Origin: Candidatus Desulfofervidus auxilii
GTDB taxonomy: Bacteria > Desulfobacterota > Desulfofervidia > Desulfofervidales > Desulfofervidaceae
Length of the DNA: 64,000 bases
Direction of reading: 5' to 3'
NCBI RefSeq assembly: GCF_001577525.1
Contig: NZ_CP013015.1
Span: forward strand, 1,557,667 to 1,621,666
A model generated the notes under the pieces. It ran no database searches. It was not told the origin of the DNA and saw only the letters and a list, made by a program, of their open reading frames with translations. The stretch's first letter is position 1; every line of letters starts with the position of its first letter. The translations under genes and the position numbers were made by a program. Below, one piece after another: positions 53,063-62,324 of the stretch.

Positions 53063-54103
53063 TTAGGTGTAATATCCCCAACCGTAACTACGTAAAGTCA
53101 CATCATTTTTAGTAACAATTAAGCCTTCTATCCCAGGCAATTTATCAATAAATTGTTTCCCTTTTATAGGGCCAAGTATTAAAATTGCTGTAGAAAGAGC
53201 ATCTGCAGTAGCCGTGGTCTTAGCTACAATACTTGCACTTACTGCTTTAACTGGAGAATAACCTGTATGTGGATTTATAACATGATGATAAATTTTTTCT
53301 CTATCAAAATAAATCTCATAATTGCCGGAGGTAGCAATGGCATTATTTTTGAGATTGATTGTTTCCATATAGCTATTAGGATTAAATGGATTCCGGATGG
53401 CAATCCGCCACCTTTTATCACCCAGAGCCCTGATGTCACCACCAGCATTGACTAAGACATGTTTAATACCCATTTTAGCCATTAACTCCGCCGTTTTATC
53501 TACAATATAACCTTTGGCAATACCATCTAAAGTAATACCCATTCCTTCTTTTAGAAACTTTATTTCTCTATTAGCATAAGAAATATTCTTCATCCCTACG
53601 AGATTTAAAGCATTTTTTATTTCTTCTAAAGCAGGTGGTTTACCCCTAACGGCAAATGTTCCTTTAAATAAATCCACTAAAGGTTTTACTGTGATATCAA
53701 AACAGCCCTGCGTGAGTTTAGTATAATAAAAAGAACTTTCTATAACTGTTCGCATTTCAACTGGCATACTTCTAATAATTCCCTTTTCGTTCAATTCGCT
53801 AATAACTGTACCATTATCAAAACGATTAAATATATTAATCAGTCTTTTCATTTCATTAAAACCAGCTTCAATTGCCTCTTCTCCTCTTGCACGAGATGGA
53901 TCAAGAACAGTAATTGTTACAAATGTTCCCATTAAGGCCTGGGTTTCTTCCAATTTGTATAGTTTCCTATCAAATTTAATACCCTCTAAAGGAGCAGAAA
54001 AGGCTTGGGGGGCCAAAAGACCTGCACCCAATACTCCCATTACCTTTAAGAAAGACCTTCTATCTAAATAATTTTTTAAAGTCTTTTCCAAATACTTCTC
54101 CAT
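53063..54103 (-). CDS. apbE: FAD:protein FMN transferase ApbE
   Basis: 346 residues with a twin-arginine export signal (DRRSFLKVMGVLGAGLLAPQ, about 16-35). The ApbE fold follows: LMGTFVTITVLDPSRARGEE, GCFDITVKPLVDLF, GMGITLDGIAKGYIVDKTAE and HVLVNAGGDIRALG. The later KIYHHVINPHTGYSP with ATADALSTAILILG matches the Mg/FAD-binding residues. It attaches FMN to a Thr of RnfG (and RnfD) on the outer side of the membrane. It is in the same unit as rnfG and rnfD, which have intact acceptor motifs. Confidence 0.95.
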   Translation of the reverse strand: MEKYLEKTLKNYLDRRSFLKVMGVLGAGLLAPQAFSAPLEGIKFDRKLYKLEETQALMGTFVTITVLDPSRARGEEAIEAGFNEMKRLINIFNRFDNGTVISELNEKGIIRSMPVEMRTVIESSFYYTKLTQGCFDITVKPLVDLFKGTFAVRGKPPALEEIKNALNLVGMKNISYANREIKFLKEGMGITLDGIAKGYIVDKTAELMAKMGIKHVLVNAGGDIRALGDKRWRIAIRNPFNPNSYMETINLKNNAIATSGNYEIYFDREKIYHHVINPHTGYSPVKAVSASIVAKTTATADALSTAILILGPIKGKQFIDKLPGIEGLIVTKNDVTLRSYGWGYYT

Positions 54104-54116
54104 TACCCCCTCCCGG

Positions 54117-54539
54117 TTACTCGGTATTCAAAACTTCGGTAATCACCGGTCTAAAAGTAAATTTTTTGCTATATTGCCTAATTCCCAAAAAGGCCAAAAT
54201 CAAAAACACAATTGAGAGAAAAGCAGCTGAGGAATCTGAACTCCCCCATAACTTCAAATAATAGCCCAAAATTGCTCCAATAAATAGACTTATGGTAGGA
54301 ATTACATATATAATAAAAGAGGCTTTAAGCTCATTTTCTGCTTGTAAGGAAACAATTACTTCCTGACCCGGGGTAGCACCTACAGGATTTTCTGCTTCAA
54401 GCATTCTATACCTTTTACTCAATATGCCACATAATCCACTTCCTGGACAACCTTCACAGGCCATACTCCTTACCAATTTAATCTTGGCCCGTTCGTCCGA
54501 AACACTAATAACAGTCCCTCTCTCTTTTTTTATTTCCAT
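54117..54539 (-). CDS. RseC/MucC-like positive regulator protein
   Basis: 140 residues. GTVISVSDERAKIKLVRSMA then CEGCPGSGLCGIL gives a four-cysteine CxxC-like motif (C..C....C) like that of RseC, followed by two membrane segments (ASFIIYVIPTISLFIGAILG and AAFLSIVFLILAFLGIRQYS). Relatives are often encoded with Rnf/Rsx genes, where they act with the SoxR-reducing system. It lies 5 bases after the universal stress gene and 13 before apbE. Confidence 0.85.
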   Translation of the reverse strand: MEIKKERGTVISVSDERAKIKLVRSMACEGCPGSGLCGILSKRYRMLEAENPVGATPGQEVIVSLQAENELKASFIIYVIPTISLFIGAILGYYLKLWGSSDSSAAFLSIVFLILAFLGIRQYSKKFTFRPVITEVLNTE

Positions 54540-54544
54540 TTTAC

Positions 54545-55030
54545 CTAATCAATCACCCAAACCGCACAATTACGTGCATATTTTACAACCTTGTCTGAAA
54601 CGCTGCCAAAGAAAAAAGCACCTGAAACACCCCGCCTGCCTACCACAATAGTATCATAAGCTCCCTTTTCAAGTTCACGCAAAATGTCTCTAGCAATCCC
54701 CTCTTTTTTCCTTCTAACCGCTATTTCTATATTCTTTCCTGGAATACCTGTATCCTCAAGTATTTTTTGGGCCTGCTCTAAAGTCCCCTCTATTTTCGCT
54801 TCTTGCTTATGTCTTAAAGTAGCAAGGTCACCTAGTTTCCTTTCAAAATCAGGTATAATACTAGCAAAGTCCGTTCCTACTAAGGTCTTAAAAGCTGCAG
54901 AGACCTCTGGAATTACGGAAAATAATGTAATTTTAACATCTTTACATCCCTTTAAGGTTTCAGCTACATACCTGGCAGCCTTCATGGCATGCTCTGAGGC
55001 ATCCATGGCTACCAATATCTTTTTTGCCAT
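54545..55030 (-). CDS. Universal stress protein (UspA family)
   Basis: 161 residues of the Usp fold: KKILVAMDASEHAMKAARYV at the start and DTIVVGRRGVSGAFFFGSVS at the end, the G-x2-G-x9-G(S)-type nucleotide-binding signature of ATP-binding Usps. A charged insert about residues 60-95 (ERKLGDLATLRHKQEAKIEG) is likely helical. It lies between rnfB and the RseC-like gene, so its level should follow that of the Rnf complex. Its role there is not known. Confidence 0.9.
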   Translation of the reverse strand: MAKKILVAMDASEHAMKAARYVAETLKGCKDVKITLFSVIPEVSAAFKTLVGTDFASIIPDFERKLGDLATLRHKQEAKIEGTLEQAQKILEDTGIPGKNIEIAVRRKKEGIARDILRELEKGAYDTIVVGRRGVSGAFFFGSVSDKVVKYARNCAVWVID

Positions 55031-55048
55031 ATCAAACTCCTCAATTAT

Positions 55049-55858
55049 TTATGCCGGTAATAATTGCTGAATGGCTCCAGTAGGACATTTTTCAAAACAT
55101 TTTCCGCACAAGGTGCATTTGCTTGGGTCTACAACAGATAGCGAATCTACAATAGTAATGGCCTTTTCTGGACACGCCTTTTTACAGAGACCGCAACCCT
55201 GACAACCTACTTCACAAATTTTCTTCACTACAGGTGGGGTATCGTGTGAACTGCAAATTACAGCAATTTTGAGAGAAACAGGCACCAACTTAGGAATACC
55301 ACGAGGACATACCCTGGTGCAAGTGCCACAACCTGTGCATTTGTCTTTATCTACTTTAGGTAAACCATCCTCTCCCATACTTAAAGCATCAAATGGACAA
55401 TTTTTTACACAAGTTCCTAGACCTAAGCATCCATATTGACATTCTTTATCCCCACCTCCAGCTAATAGTGCTGCCCGACAATCTTCTATACCCATATATT
55501 GAAACTTACGTTTTGCTTTATCTGCAGTGCCACGACACATAATCATGGCAATTTCCTTCTCCTTTACTTCTACTGTTTTTCCTAAAACTTCACCAATAGC
55601 GACAAAAACATCTTCTGAAGAAGCCACACATGCAGTTACAGGTGCTTCGCCGGCTACTATAGCCGCCGCACAATCTGCACACCCAGCATATCCACATCCA
55701 CCACAATTAGCCCCTGGTAACAATCCTTCTACTTCTTTTACTTTAGGATCAACATATACATAAAATACCTTTGCGGCAATCCCTAGACCAATGGCAAAAA
55801 ATATAGCCAACCCGCCCATGACCAACATTGGATAAATTGTTGCTCTCAGTACTTCCAT
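55049..55858 (-). CDS. rnfB: Rnf complex subunit B (iron-sulfur, ferredoxin-side)
   Basis: 269 residues. An N-terminal membrane anchor is followed by the Fe4S4 domain GLLPGANCGGCGYAGCADCA (about 44-63). Then come several ferredoxin motifs: CQYGCLGLGTCVKNCP, CTGCGTCTRVCP, CQGCGLCKKACP and CTLCGKCFEKCP. This is the cytoplasmic subunit that takes electrons from ferredoxin. It has four ferredoxin-type motifs besides the N-terminal one, as usual for longer RnfB forms. It ends the rnf genes proper and is followed by the stress-protein gene. Confidence 0.95.
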   Translation of the reverse strand: MEVLRATIYPMLVMGGLAIFFAIGLGIAAKVFYVYVDPKVKEVEGLLPGANCGGCGYAGCADCAAAIVAGEAPVTACVASSEDVFVAIGEVLGKTVEVKEKEIAMIMCRGTADKAKRKFQYMGIEDCRAALLAGGGDKECQYGCLGLGTCVKNCPFDALSMGEDGLPKVDKDKCTGCGTCTRVCPRGIPKLVPVSLKIAVICSSHDTPPVVKKICEVGCQGCGLCKKACPEKAITIVDSLSVVDPSKCTLCGKCFEKCPTGAIQQLLPA

Positions 55859-55874
55859 CTCTATACTCCTCCCT

Positions 55875-56477
55875 CTATTTCGCTAAACCCGCAAAGGCGA
55901 AGAAAGACATACCAATTAAGCCTGCCGTAATCAAACCAATACTTGTATCCTGAAAATTTTTAGGTATTCTAGCAAAGGGAAACCGCTCTCTAATGCCTGC
56001 AAAGATGACTAAGGCAAGTCCAAAACCCAGCGCAGAAGCAAAGGAAAATATAAGTGATTGCAGAAAATCATATTTCTCTCTGATATTTAAAATGCAAGCA
56101 CCAAATATAGCACAATTAGTAGTAATTAAAGGTAGAAAAATACCCAATGACCTGTAAAGAGGTGGACTTACTTTTTTTATAACTGTTTCTACAAGTTGAA
56201 CAAAACATGCAATAACTAATATAAAAGCCAGGGTCTGAATGTAAGCCACTTTAAAGGGCTCTAACAAAAATCGTTGCACCAGCCAGGTAAGAGGACCAGA
56301 GCAACTGAGCACAAATACTACGGCAACTGCCATACCTATGGCTGTGTCCATCCTTTTTGATACACCTAAAAATGGACAGTTACCTAAAAATCGAATCAAA
56401 AGGATATTATTTATCAAAACTGCTGAAACCACCAACATTATGTAATCAGAAAATGTCCATGCTTCTTGAACAGCCAT
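55875..56477 (-). CDS. rnfA: Rnf complex subunit A (membrane)
   Basis: 200 residues with six membrane segments. VSAVLINNILLIRFLGNCPF then LGVSKRMDTAIGMA is the RnfA/NqrE signature including the conserved Cys in NCPFLG. The second half has TNCAIFGACILNIREKYDFL with the matching Cys in TNCAIFG; these two cysteines coordinate an iron centre in Rnf/Nqr. It is paired with the related RnfE. It lies 14 bases after rnfE and 16 before rnfB. Confidence 0.96.
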   Translation of the reverse strand: MAVQEAWTFSDYIMLVVSAVLINNILLIRFLGNCPFLGVSKRMDTAIGMAVAVVFVLSCSGPLTWLVQRFLLEPFKVAYIQTLAFILVIACFVQLVETVIKKVSPPLYRSLGIFLPLITTNCAIFGACILNIREKYDFLQSLIFSFASALGFGLALVIFAGIRERFPFARIPKNFQDTSIGLITAGLIGMSFFAFAGLAK

Positions 56478-56491
56478 CTTTTACTCCTTTC

Positions 56492-57091
56492 TTATTTTTT
56501 ACCAAAAAGATTCATAATTCCCAACATAAGACCCAAACAAAAAAAGGCACCCGGAGGCTTCTGTAAAAGTGCAAACGGTTCAAACCCCTGCCACATAATG
56601 AAGTGTCCTGCAAAACTCCCTTTGCCTAATACTTCCCGAAAAATAGCCAAAGTAGTAAGGGACATAGTAAATCCCAAACCCATTCCCAGACCATCGGCAA
56701 TAGATAGTGAAATTGAATTCTTACTGGCAAAGGCTTCTGCTCGTCCCAAGACAATACAATTGACCACAATTAAGGGAATAAAGATACCCAAGGATAAATA
56801 TAAAGGATAAAAATAGGCCTGGGTGGCAAGCTCTACAATAATGACAAAAGTGGCAATAATCACGATAAAACAGGCAATGCGAACTTCATCAGGGATAATT
56901 TTTCGCAAAAAAGAAATGAATATATTAGCCCCTGTAACCACAAAGGTAAGACAAAGCCCCATGCCAAAGCCATCAGTTACGGCTGTAGAACAGGCAAGGG
57001 TAGGACAGAGTCCTAAAACAAAGCGAAACGGAGGGATTTCATCCCATAGTCCCTTAGTGAATTCCTTTAACCAGCTCTTTTTTTGAGCCAT
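56492..57091 (-). CDS. rnfE: Rnf complex subunit E (membrane)
   Basis: 199 residues with about six membrane segments. PPFRFVLGLCPTLACSTAVT holds the RnfE/NqrD motif (LGLCPTLA) with conserved Cys, and IPLIVVNCIVLGRAEAFASK holds the second (VNCIVLGRAEAFA). It is homologous to RnfA in opposite topology; together they hold the membrane-embedded iron site. It lies 14 bases after rnfG. Confidence 0.96.
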   Translation of the reverse strand: MAQKKSWLKEFTKGLWDEIPPFRFVLGLCPTLACSTAVTDGFGMGLCLTFVVTGANIFISFLRKIIPDEVRIACFIVIIATFVIIVELATQAYFYPLYLSLGIFIPLIVVNCIVLGRAEAFASKNSISLSIADGLGMGLGFTMSLTTLAIFREVLGKGSFAGHFIMWQGFEPFALLQKPPGAFFCLGLMLGIMNLFGKK

Positions 57092-57105
57092 TTCAAAACC
57101 TCCAC

Positions 57106-57681
57106 CTAACCTAATTCTTTCATAATCTCATCAAACCATTTAACTGCTTCCCCTATAGCCTTGGTTGTTCCTGTTGAAGAAATTGTAGCTCCACTTATGC
57201 CCTGAACATTTTCACCAAGTATAAATTTATCTTTTACTGTAAACTTTTTAAACTGGTCGCAAAACCAAGGTTCAGTGACAATTTTAAGACCAACACCCGG
57301 TGTTTCTGAACATTTCATTACTTTAACACCAGCAATACTCCCATCTACATTTATAGCAAGCATTATCTCTATGCGGCCTCCATATCCATCACCTGCGGTC
57401 TCATAAGCAATAGCCATTAATTTACCTCCTTTTTTGGCAGGAAAAACAGTTATAACCTTCTCTGGAGCAATTTTTACTTTCACTCTTTCTAAAATAGGAT
57501 CATTGTCATGTTCAGGAAGAACTGCCTTCAACGCAGGTGCTTTTATAAACTTGATTTTCTGATACTCAATCCTCTCTTCTGTCCCTTTTTTGACAATTGC
57601 CAAGGAAAATGAACATACTACACAAATACCTGTCAATACTACCACTAATCTCAAAATATCACGCACTCTTGACCCTCCCAA
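57106..57681 (-). CDS. rnfG: Rnf complex subunit G (covalent FMN)
   Basis: 191 residues with an N-terminal membrane anchor (ILRLVVVLTGICVVCSFSLA). The FMN-attachment motif GISGATISSTGTTKAI (about 166-181) has the S-G-A-T acceptor Thr. YGGRIEIMLAINVDGSIAGV then KVMKCSETPGVGLKI is typical of RnfG/NqrC. The soluble domain faces the outside, where ApbE flavinylates it. It overlaps rnfD by 23 bases. Confidence 0.95.
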   Translation of the reverse strand: MGGSRVRDILRLVVVLTGICVVCSFSLAIVKKGTEERIEYQKIKFIKAPALKAVLPEHDNDPILERVKVKIAPEKVITVFPAKKGGKLMAIAYETAGDGYGGRIEIMLAINVDGSIAGVKVMKCSETPGVGLKIVTEPWFCDQFKKFTVKDKFILGENVQGISGATISSTGTTKAIGEAVKWFDEIMKELG

Positions 57682-58720
57682 AAGGCTTTGGTTTAACTAT
57701 TTTATCAATCAAAGGTGTAAGTGCATTTCCCACCAATATGGCAAACCAAACGGGGTCTATCCAGCTTCCCCACAACCTACCAATCATAGTAATCATTCCT
57801 GCCATTGCACCAAAAACTAACATTCCTGCACCTGTAACTGGGGTAGTAATAGGGTCAGTAGCCACAAAAAAGGCAGCTATCAAAGTGCCTCCACTTAACA
57901 ATTGAATTAAGATATAAGGATAAAGAAATTCCTTTTCTCCCTTGTAAAAAAGAATAGAAAAAATCAATACACCACCCAGAAATCCTACCGGGATGTGCCA
58001 GCTGATATATTTTTTCCAAAATAAATATACAGCACCAATAATAATTGCTAAAGCACATATCTGGCCCACACATCCCACCAACTCTTCTCCTGGCAATGGC
58101 TTCCACCCTAGTAATGTATGAATAAGCAGTTTAATCTTTCCACCTAAACTGCCCCAGCTCTCAATACCATAACCCTCACTAAAATAGCTATAATCTTCTG
58201 CTAATGCACCTATACCCTCTATTCTTATTACTCCTAAAATACTCCCCGAAATATCCATATGGCTCATATAACCTAATTTTAAAGAAGCCCAGCCCACCAA
58301 AGCAGGATTAAAAGGATTACTTCCTAAACCTCCAAAAACATGCTTACCTACTAACAGACCGGTAAAAACACCTATTATTATTGCCCACCAAGGTATATTT
58401 GCAGGGAGAATAAGGCCAAAAATTAACCCCGTTAAGATAGCGTGATAATCTGTGAGAACAGTCACCTCTCTCTTCATAATCTTTTGAAGACCGGCTTCAA
58501 TTATTACGGCTGATATTACGGATATTAAAATTACTTCAATGGCCTTTATTCTAAAATAATACACACTCGCTATCACTGCTGGAATAAGGGCAATAATAAA
58601 ACCTAACATTATACTCGTAATAGACTCCTTACCCTGAACATGTGGCCCTACCGAAACAATAAATCCTTCTTCTTTCATTGTTCCTCTCTCTTTATTTGAG
58701 ATTTTCCATATTTTATCCAA
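57659..58720 (-). CDS. rnfD: Rnf complex subunit D (membrane, covalent FMN)
   Basis: 353 residues with about nine membrane segments. Motifs of RnfD/NqrB are present: DYHAILTGLIFGLILPANIP, KHVFGGLGSNPFNPALVGWA, and VATDPITTPVTGAGMLVFGA near the C-terminus. The acceptor Thr for FMN lies in the loop typical for the family. It builds the ion pathway with RnfA/E and RnfG. It overlaps rnfC by 46 bases and rnfG by 23. Confidence 0.95.
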   Translation of the reverse strand: MDKIWKISNKERGTMKEEGFIVSVGPHVQGKESITSIMLGFIIALIPAVIASVYYFRIKAIEVILISVISAVIIEAGLQKIMKREVTVLTDYHAILTGLIFGLILPANIPWWAIIIGVFTGLLVGKHVFGGLGSNPFNPALVGWASLKLGYMSHMDISGSILGVIRIEGIGALAEDYSYFSEGYGIESWGSLGGKIKLLIHTLLGWKPLPGEELVGCVGQICALAIIIGAVYLFWKKYISWHIPVGFLGGVLIFSILFYKGEKEFLYPYILIQLLSGGTLIAAFFVATDPITTPVTGAGMLVFGAMAGMITMIGRLWGSWIDPVWFAILVGNALTPLIDKIVKPKPFGRVKSA

Positions 58721-59973
58721 TGCACTAGGGGGATTTTAGCAGGACAAACATAAGCACAACAACCACATTCTATACAATAAGATAAATTATAACTTTCTGC
58801 CTCTTCAAACATATCTACTTGGCAAAAAGAAGCAATCACATTAGGTAAAAGTCCCATAGGACACACTTTTACACACCAGCCACAATTAATGCATTTTTGG
58901 TCAGAAATAGTAGCTAAATCGGACTGTCTTTGCACATATATCGCAGTTATTTCTTTTGTAACCGGAATTTCTAAGCTATATTGAGCTAGTCCCATCATGG
59001 GACCACCTACTATCACTTTAGCAATATTTCCATTTACACCACAATGTGACAAAACATCTTTTAAAGGGGTTCCTATTCTTACCCTAAGATTTTTGGGTTT
59101 ATTCACTGCCCCATATACCGTAATTACTTGGTCTATCACCGGCTTCATATCCTTTAGTGCATCCCAAAGGGCAATGACGGTATCTGCACCTAATACACAC
59201 ACTCCTACATCTTCTGGAACACCATTAGGAGAAGGAGCTTCCTTACCCATAATGGCTTTAACCAAAAATATATCTAAACCTTGAGGAAACTTTGAATCTA
59301 ATACTGCTAATTCTGCCACGCCAGAAACTAAGCCAGGAAGTTGCTCTTGAGCCGTGGTATTTTTTACCTCTATTGCTAAATAGGCAGTATTAACATTGAG
59401 GATTTTCTTTATTAATTTTATTCCATTGATTAATTCCTGTTTCTTTTCTGTAACTAATTTATACCTTACCGCAACCCCAGGTTCTAAATCTACTCCATTA
59501 ATAATAACCGCACTTACATGCTTACTTTGAGCAAGGCCCAGCTTCGCAGAAAGGGGGATGGCATCTATACCAAAATCAACTAACCCCATTTGTTGAATAG
59601 CTTTCATAAGAGCTTCTGGACTTTGTTGTAAAGGTTCTTGGGGAGAGGAACTTATACTCCACTCTTCCTTCCCATCAGATTCAATTTCTACTGCAGGTGC
59701 AATTCCACCTCTAATATCTGGAAATCTTTTAGGTAACCCTGCTACCTTTCCTGAAACTGTGGCATAAATAGGCGCACTAAATTCATCTTCGCTCTTTCCA
59801 ATCTCATCCCCAATCTTCACTCCCTTTCCCTTTTTCAATAAAGACTTACATGGAGGCCCTTTATGTTGTTTTAAGGGAATTACTAATCGTTGAGGAACAG
59901 GTAAATCCTCAATGGTGCTCTCTACCTTACTTTCTTCCAAATAAACACCGCCTTTCATAGACCTTTTCATCAT
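58675..59973 (-). CDS. rnfC: Rnf complex subunit C (NADH-side flavo-iron-sulfur)
   Basis: 432 residues from the ATG at 59973; other in-frame starts (TTG 59979, ATG 59970, ATG 59958) cannot be excluded, since no strong ribosome binding site decides. The barrel-sandwich start has LVIPLKQHKGPPCKSLLKKG. Two [4Fe-4S] motifs are CINCGWCVKVCPMGLLP and CIECGCCAYVCPAKIPL. SLBB-like and NADH/FMN domain sequences (GGPMMGLAQYSLEIPVTKEI) lie between. RnfC transfers electrons between NAD(H) and the membrane subunits. It is the first gene of the run, with a promoter at 60008-60036. Confidence 0.94.
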   Translation of the reverse strand: MMKRSMKGGVYLEESKVESTIEDLPVPQRLVIPLKQHKGPPCKSLLKKGKGVKIGDEIGKSEDEFSAPIYATVSGKVAGLPKRFPDIRGGIAPAVEIESDGKEEWSISSSPQEPLQQSPEALMKAIQQMGLVDFGIDAIPLSAKLGLAQSKHVSAVIINGVDLEPGVAVRYKLVTEKKQELINGIKLIKKILNVNTAYLAIEVKNTTAQEQLPGLVSGVAELAVLDSKFPQGLDIFLVKAIMGKEAPSPNGVPEDVGVCVLGADTVIALWDALKDMKPVIDQVITVYGAVNKPKNLRVRIGTPLKDVLSHCGVNGNIAKVIVGGPMMGLAQYSLEIPVTKEITAIYVQRQSDLATISDQKCINCGWCVKVCPMGLLPNVIASFCQVDMFEEAESYNLSYCIECGCCAYVCPAKIPLVHWIKYGKSQIKREEQ

Positions 59974-60007
59974 AGACAATCTCGAATCCCAAAAATTTTT
60001 GGAAGTG

Positions 60008-60036
60008 GTTATAGCACTCCGTCATTTTTGTGTCAA
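60008..60036 (-). promoter_or_regulatory. Sigma-70 promoter of the rnf-mrp operon
   Basis: On the - strand TTGACA (60036-60031) and TATAAC (60013-60008) stand 17 bases apart, ideal spacing. The predicted transcription start is about 30 bases upstream of rnfC. No other similarly good promoter was noticed within the 14-kb run behind it. Confidence 0.7.
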
Positions 60037-60193
60037 GTGAAAAATTTAAAAAATTTTCTTAACCTACTACCAAACAGAAAAAAAGCTAGTAGCCTGAAAA
60101 AATAAGGTATCCGCTGCCTATTTGGTATATCAACTGTCTAATAAATCATCTGCAGGTATTTGCAAAATAAAATAATGATACTATATAAAATAA

Positions 60194-61060
60194 ATGCCTA
60201 CTGAGACATGGACAATTAAACGCCTGTTGCAATGGACAACAGATTTTTTGCAAAAAAAGGGAGTAGATGCCCCAAGACTTACAGCAGAAATACTTCTAGC
60301 CCATATTTTAAAAAAAGATAGGCTCTATCTTTATGTTCATTACGACCAGCCATTAACTTTATATGAATTAGCTACCTTTAAAAAACTTCTTAAACGGAGA
60401 CTTTCCCACGAACCTTTGGCCTATATCATTGAGGAACAGGCTTTCTGGTCTCTTTCTTTTAAAGTAACACCGGCTGTAATTATTCCCCGACCTGAAACAG
60501 AAAGGTTAATAGAAGTAAGTTTAGAAATCATCCAACAGAGGGGGCTAACTTTACCCTGGATATTAGATTGGGGCACAGGCAGCGGTGTAATTGCCGTAGT
60601 CTTGGGTAAAGAAATAAAAAAAGCACATATGGTGGCTACCGATATATCTTTTCCTGCCCTGAAAGTGGCAAAAGAAAATGCCTTTAAACACAAGGTAAAG
60701 ATAGATTTTGTTTTGGCCCGAGATTTAACTCTTTTTAAATCCACTGTTTTTGATATTATTGTTAGCAACCCACCTTATATTAAAACAGAAGATATTCCTA
60801 CCCTTGCCCCTGAAATCCAATATGAACCTATAGAGGCCCTGGATGGAGGAGAAGATGGATTAAAATATATCGGTTATTTGTTAAAAAAGGCACATGTTTA
60901 TTTGAAATCTAAAGGCTACTTAATTATGGAAATAGGTTATAATCAAAGAAAATCCATAGAAAAGTTAATTGCCTCCTTGCCTTGTTGGAAAGGAGCATTG
61001 TTTTTCAAAGATTATGCTGGACTTGAGCGGGTGGTTGTGATAGAAAAAAACCATGGATAA
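60194..61060 (+). CDS. prmC: Release factor glutamine methyltransferase PrmC
   Basis: 288 residues. The N-terminal helical domain ([20 protein letters not shown] with [20 protein letters not shown]) precedes the SAM-binding methyltransferase: [29 protein letters not shown], then [16 protein letters not shown]. The catalytic [12 protein letters not shown] motif (NPPY) is intact. It methylates the GGQ glutamine of release factors RF1 and RF2. It overlaps murA by 8 bases. It commonly neighbours prfA, which is not seen here. Confidence 0.95.
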   Translation: MPTETWTIKRLLQWTTDFLQKKGVDAPRLTAEILLAHILKKDRLYLYVHYDQPLTLYELATFKKLLKRRLSHEPLAYIIEEQAFWSLSFKVTPAVIIPRPETERLIEVSLEIIQQRGLTLPWILDWGTGSGVIAVVLGKEIKKAHMVATDISFPALKVAKENAFKHKVKIDFVLARDLTLFKSTVFDIIVSNPPYIKTEDIPTLAPEIQYEPIEALDGGEDGLKYIGYLLKKAHVYLKSKGYLIMEIGYNQRKSIEKLIASLPCWKGALFFKDYAGLERVVVIEKNHG

Positions 61061-62303
61061 ATTTGTCATTCATGGTGGTATTCCCCTCAGAGGAAAAATA
61101 AAAATAAGTGGGGGGAAAAATGCCGCCCTTCCTATGTTGGCTGCCAGTTTACTCACCCCAGAGCCAATAGTTTATCACAATGTGCCCCAATTAAGTGACA
61201 TTTTCACTATTAAGAGGCTTCTAACTGATTTGGGGGTAATTTTTAATGGAGATGATTCCCTTATTGCCCAGGCAAAAAAAATTAAAAGTCATTGTGCTCC
61301 TTATGACTTAGTGCGTACTATGCGTGCTTCTATCCTCGTTTTGGGTCCCCTGTTAGCACGTGAGGGAAAGGCCTATGTCAGTTTACCTGGTGGGTGTGCT
61401 ATTGGTCCAAGACCGGTGGATTTACATTTAAGAGGACTTACTCAAATGGGAGCAGAAATTACTTTAGAAGGGGGTTATATAAATGCTAGGGCAAGACGAC
61501 TTAAGGGAGCAGAAATCTATCTTGATATTCCTACCGTAACAGGTACAGAAAACTTGATGATGGCAGCCTCTCTAGCCCAGGGCACCACAATACTCAAAAA
61601 TGCCGCTCGTGAGCCTGAGGTAGTAGCTTTGGCTCAGATGTTAAAACAAATGGGAGCAGAGATAGAAGGGCAAGGGGCAAATATTATTAAAATAAAGGGT
61701 GCAGAGAGTTTAAAAGGAACAAAAGTTACCATTATTCCAGATAGAATTGAGGCAGGTACCTATATGGTGGCTGCAGGTATTACCGGTGGTAAGATATACA
61801 TAGAAAATTGTTGTTTAGAACACTTGGAAGCAGTAGTAGATAAATTAAGAGAAGCAGGTTTAACCATAGAACCTGAAGGTAGTTGGGTAAAGGTAAAGGC
61901 TCCACAAGTAATCAAAAGCACAGATGTGACTACTCTAACTTATCCGGGTTTTCCTACAGACATGCAAGCCCAATTTATGGCCCTTATGTGTTTGGGTAAT
62001 GGAGTTAGTGTAATTAAAGAAAACGTATTTGAAAACCGTTTTATGCATGTACCTGAATTAAGACGCCTCGGAGCCAATATTAAAATAGAGGGTGCCAGTG
62101 CCATTGTAAAGGGTGTGCCTAGATTCACCGGTGCCCCGGTTATAGCTACGGATTTAAGAGCCAGTGCCTCATTAGTTTTGGCAGGTCTAGCCGCTGATGG
62201 AGTTACTGAGATAAATCGGGTTTATCATTTGGATAGAGGCTATGAGCAAATGGAAAAAAAGTTGCAAGCACTTGGGGCAAAAATAGAGAGGGTAAAAGAT
62301 TAA
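61053..62303 (+). CDS. murA: UDP-N-acetylglucosamine 1-carboxyvinyltransferase MurA
   Basis: 416 residues. Matches MurA from [20 protein letters not shown], where Lys22-Asn23 bind the substrate, through [20 protein letters not shown], and the catalytic loop [20 protein letters not shown] (the Cys of phosphomycin sensitivity). [20 protein letters not shown] and [17 protein letters not shown] follow. It begins peptidoglycan synthesis by adding enolpyruvate to UDP-GlcNAc. The Cys indicates a fosfomycin-sensitive type by family rules. Confidence 0.97.
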   Translation: MDKFVIHGGIPLRGKIKISGGKNAALPMLAASLLTPEPIVYHNVPQLSDIFTIKRLLTDLGVIFNGDDSLIAQAKKIKSHCAPYDLVRTMRASILVLGPLLAREGKAYVSLPGGCAIGPRPVDLHLRGLTQMGAEITLEGGYINARARRLKGAEIYLDIPTVTGTENLMMAASLAQGTTILKNAAREPEVVALAQMLKQMGAEIEGQGANIIKIKGAESLKGTKVTIIPDRIEAGTYMVAAGITGGKIYIENCCLEHLEAVVDKLREAGLTIEPEGSWVKVKAPQVIKSTDVTTLTYPGFPTDMQAQFMALMCLGNGVSVIKENVFENRFMHVPELRRLGANIKIEGASAIVKGVPRFTGAPVIATDLRASASLVLAGLAADGVTEINRVYHLDRGYEQMEKKLQALGAKIERVKD

Positions 62304-62324
62304 AAATATTTGTATTTTTGAATC

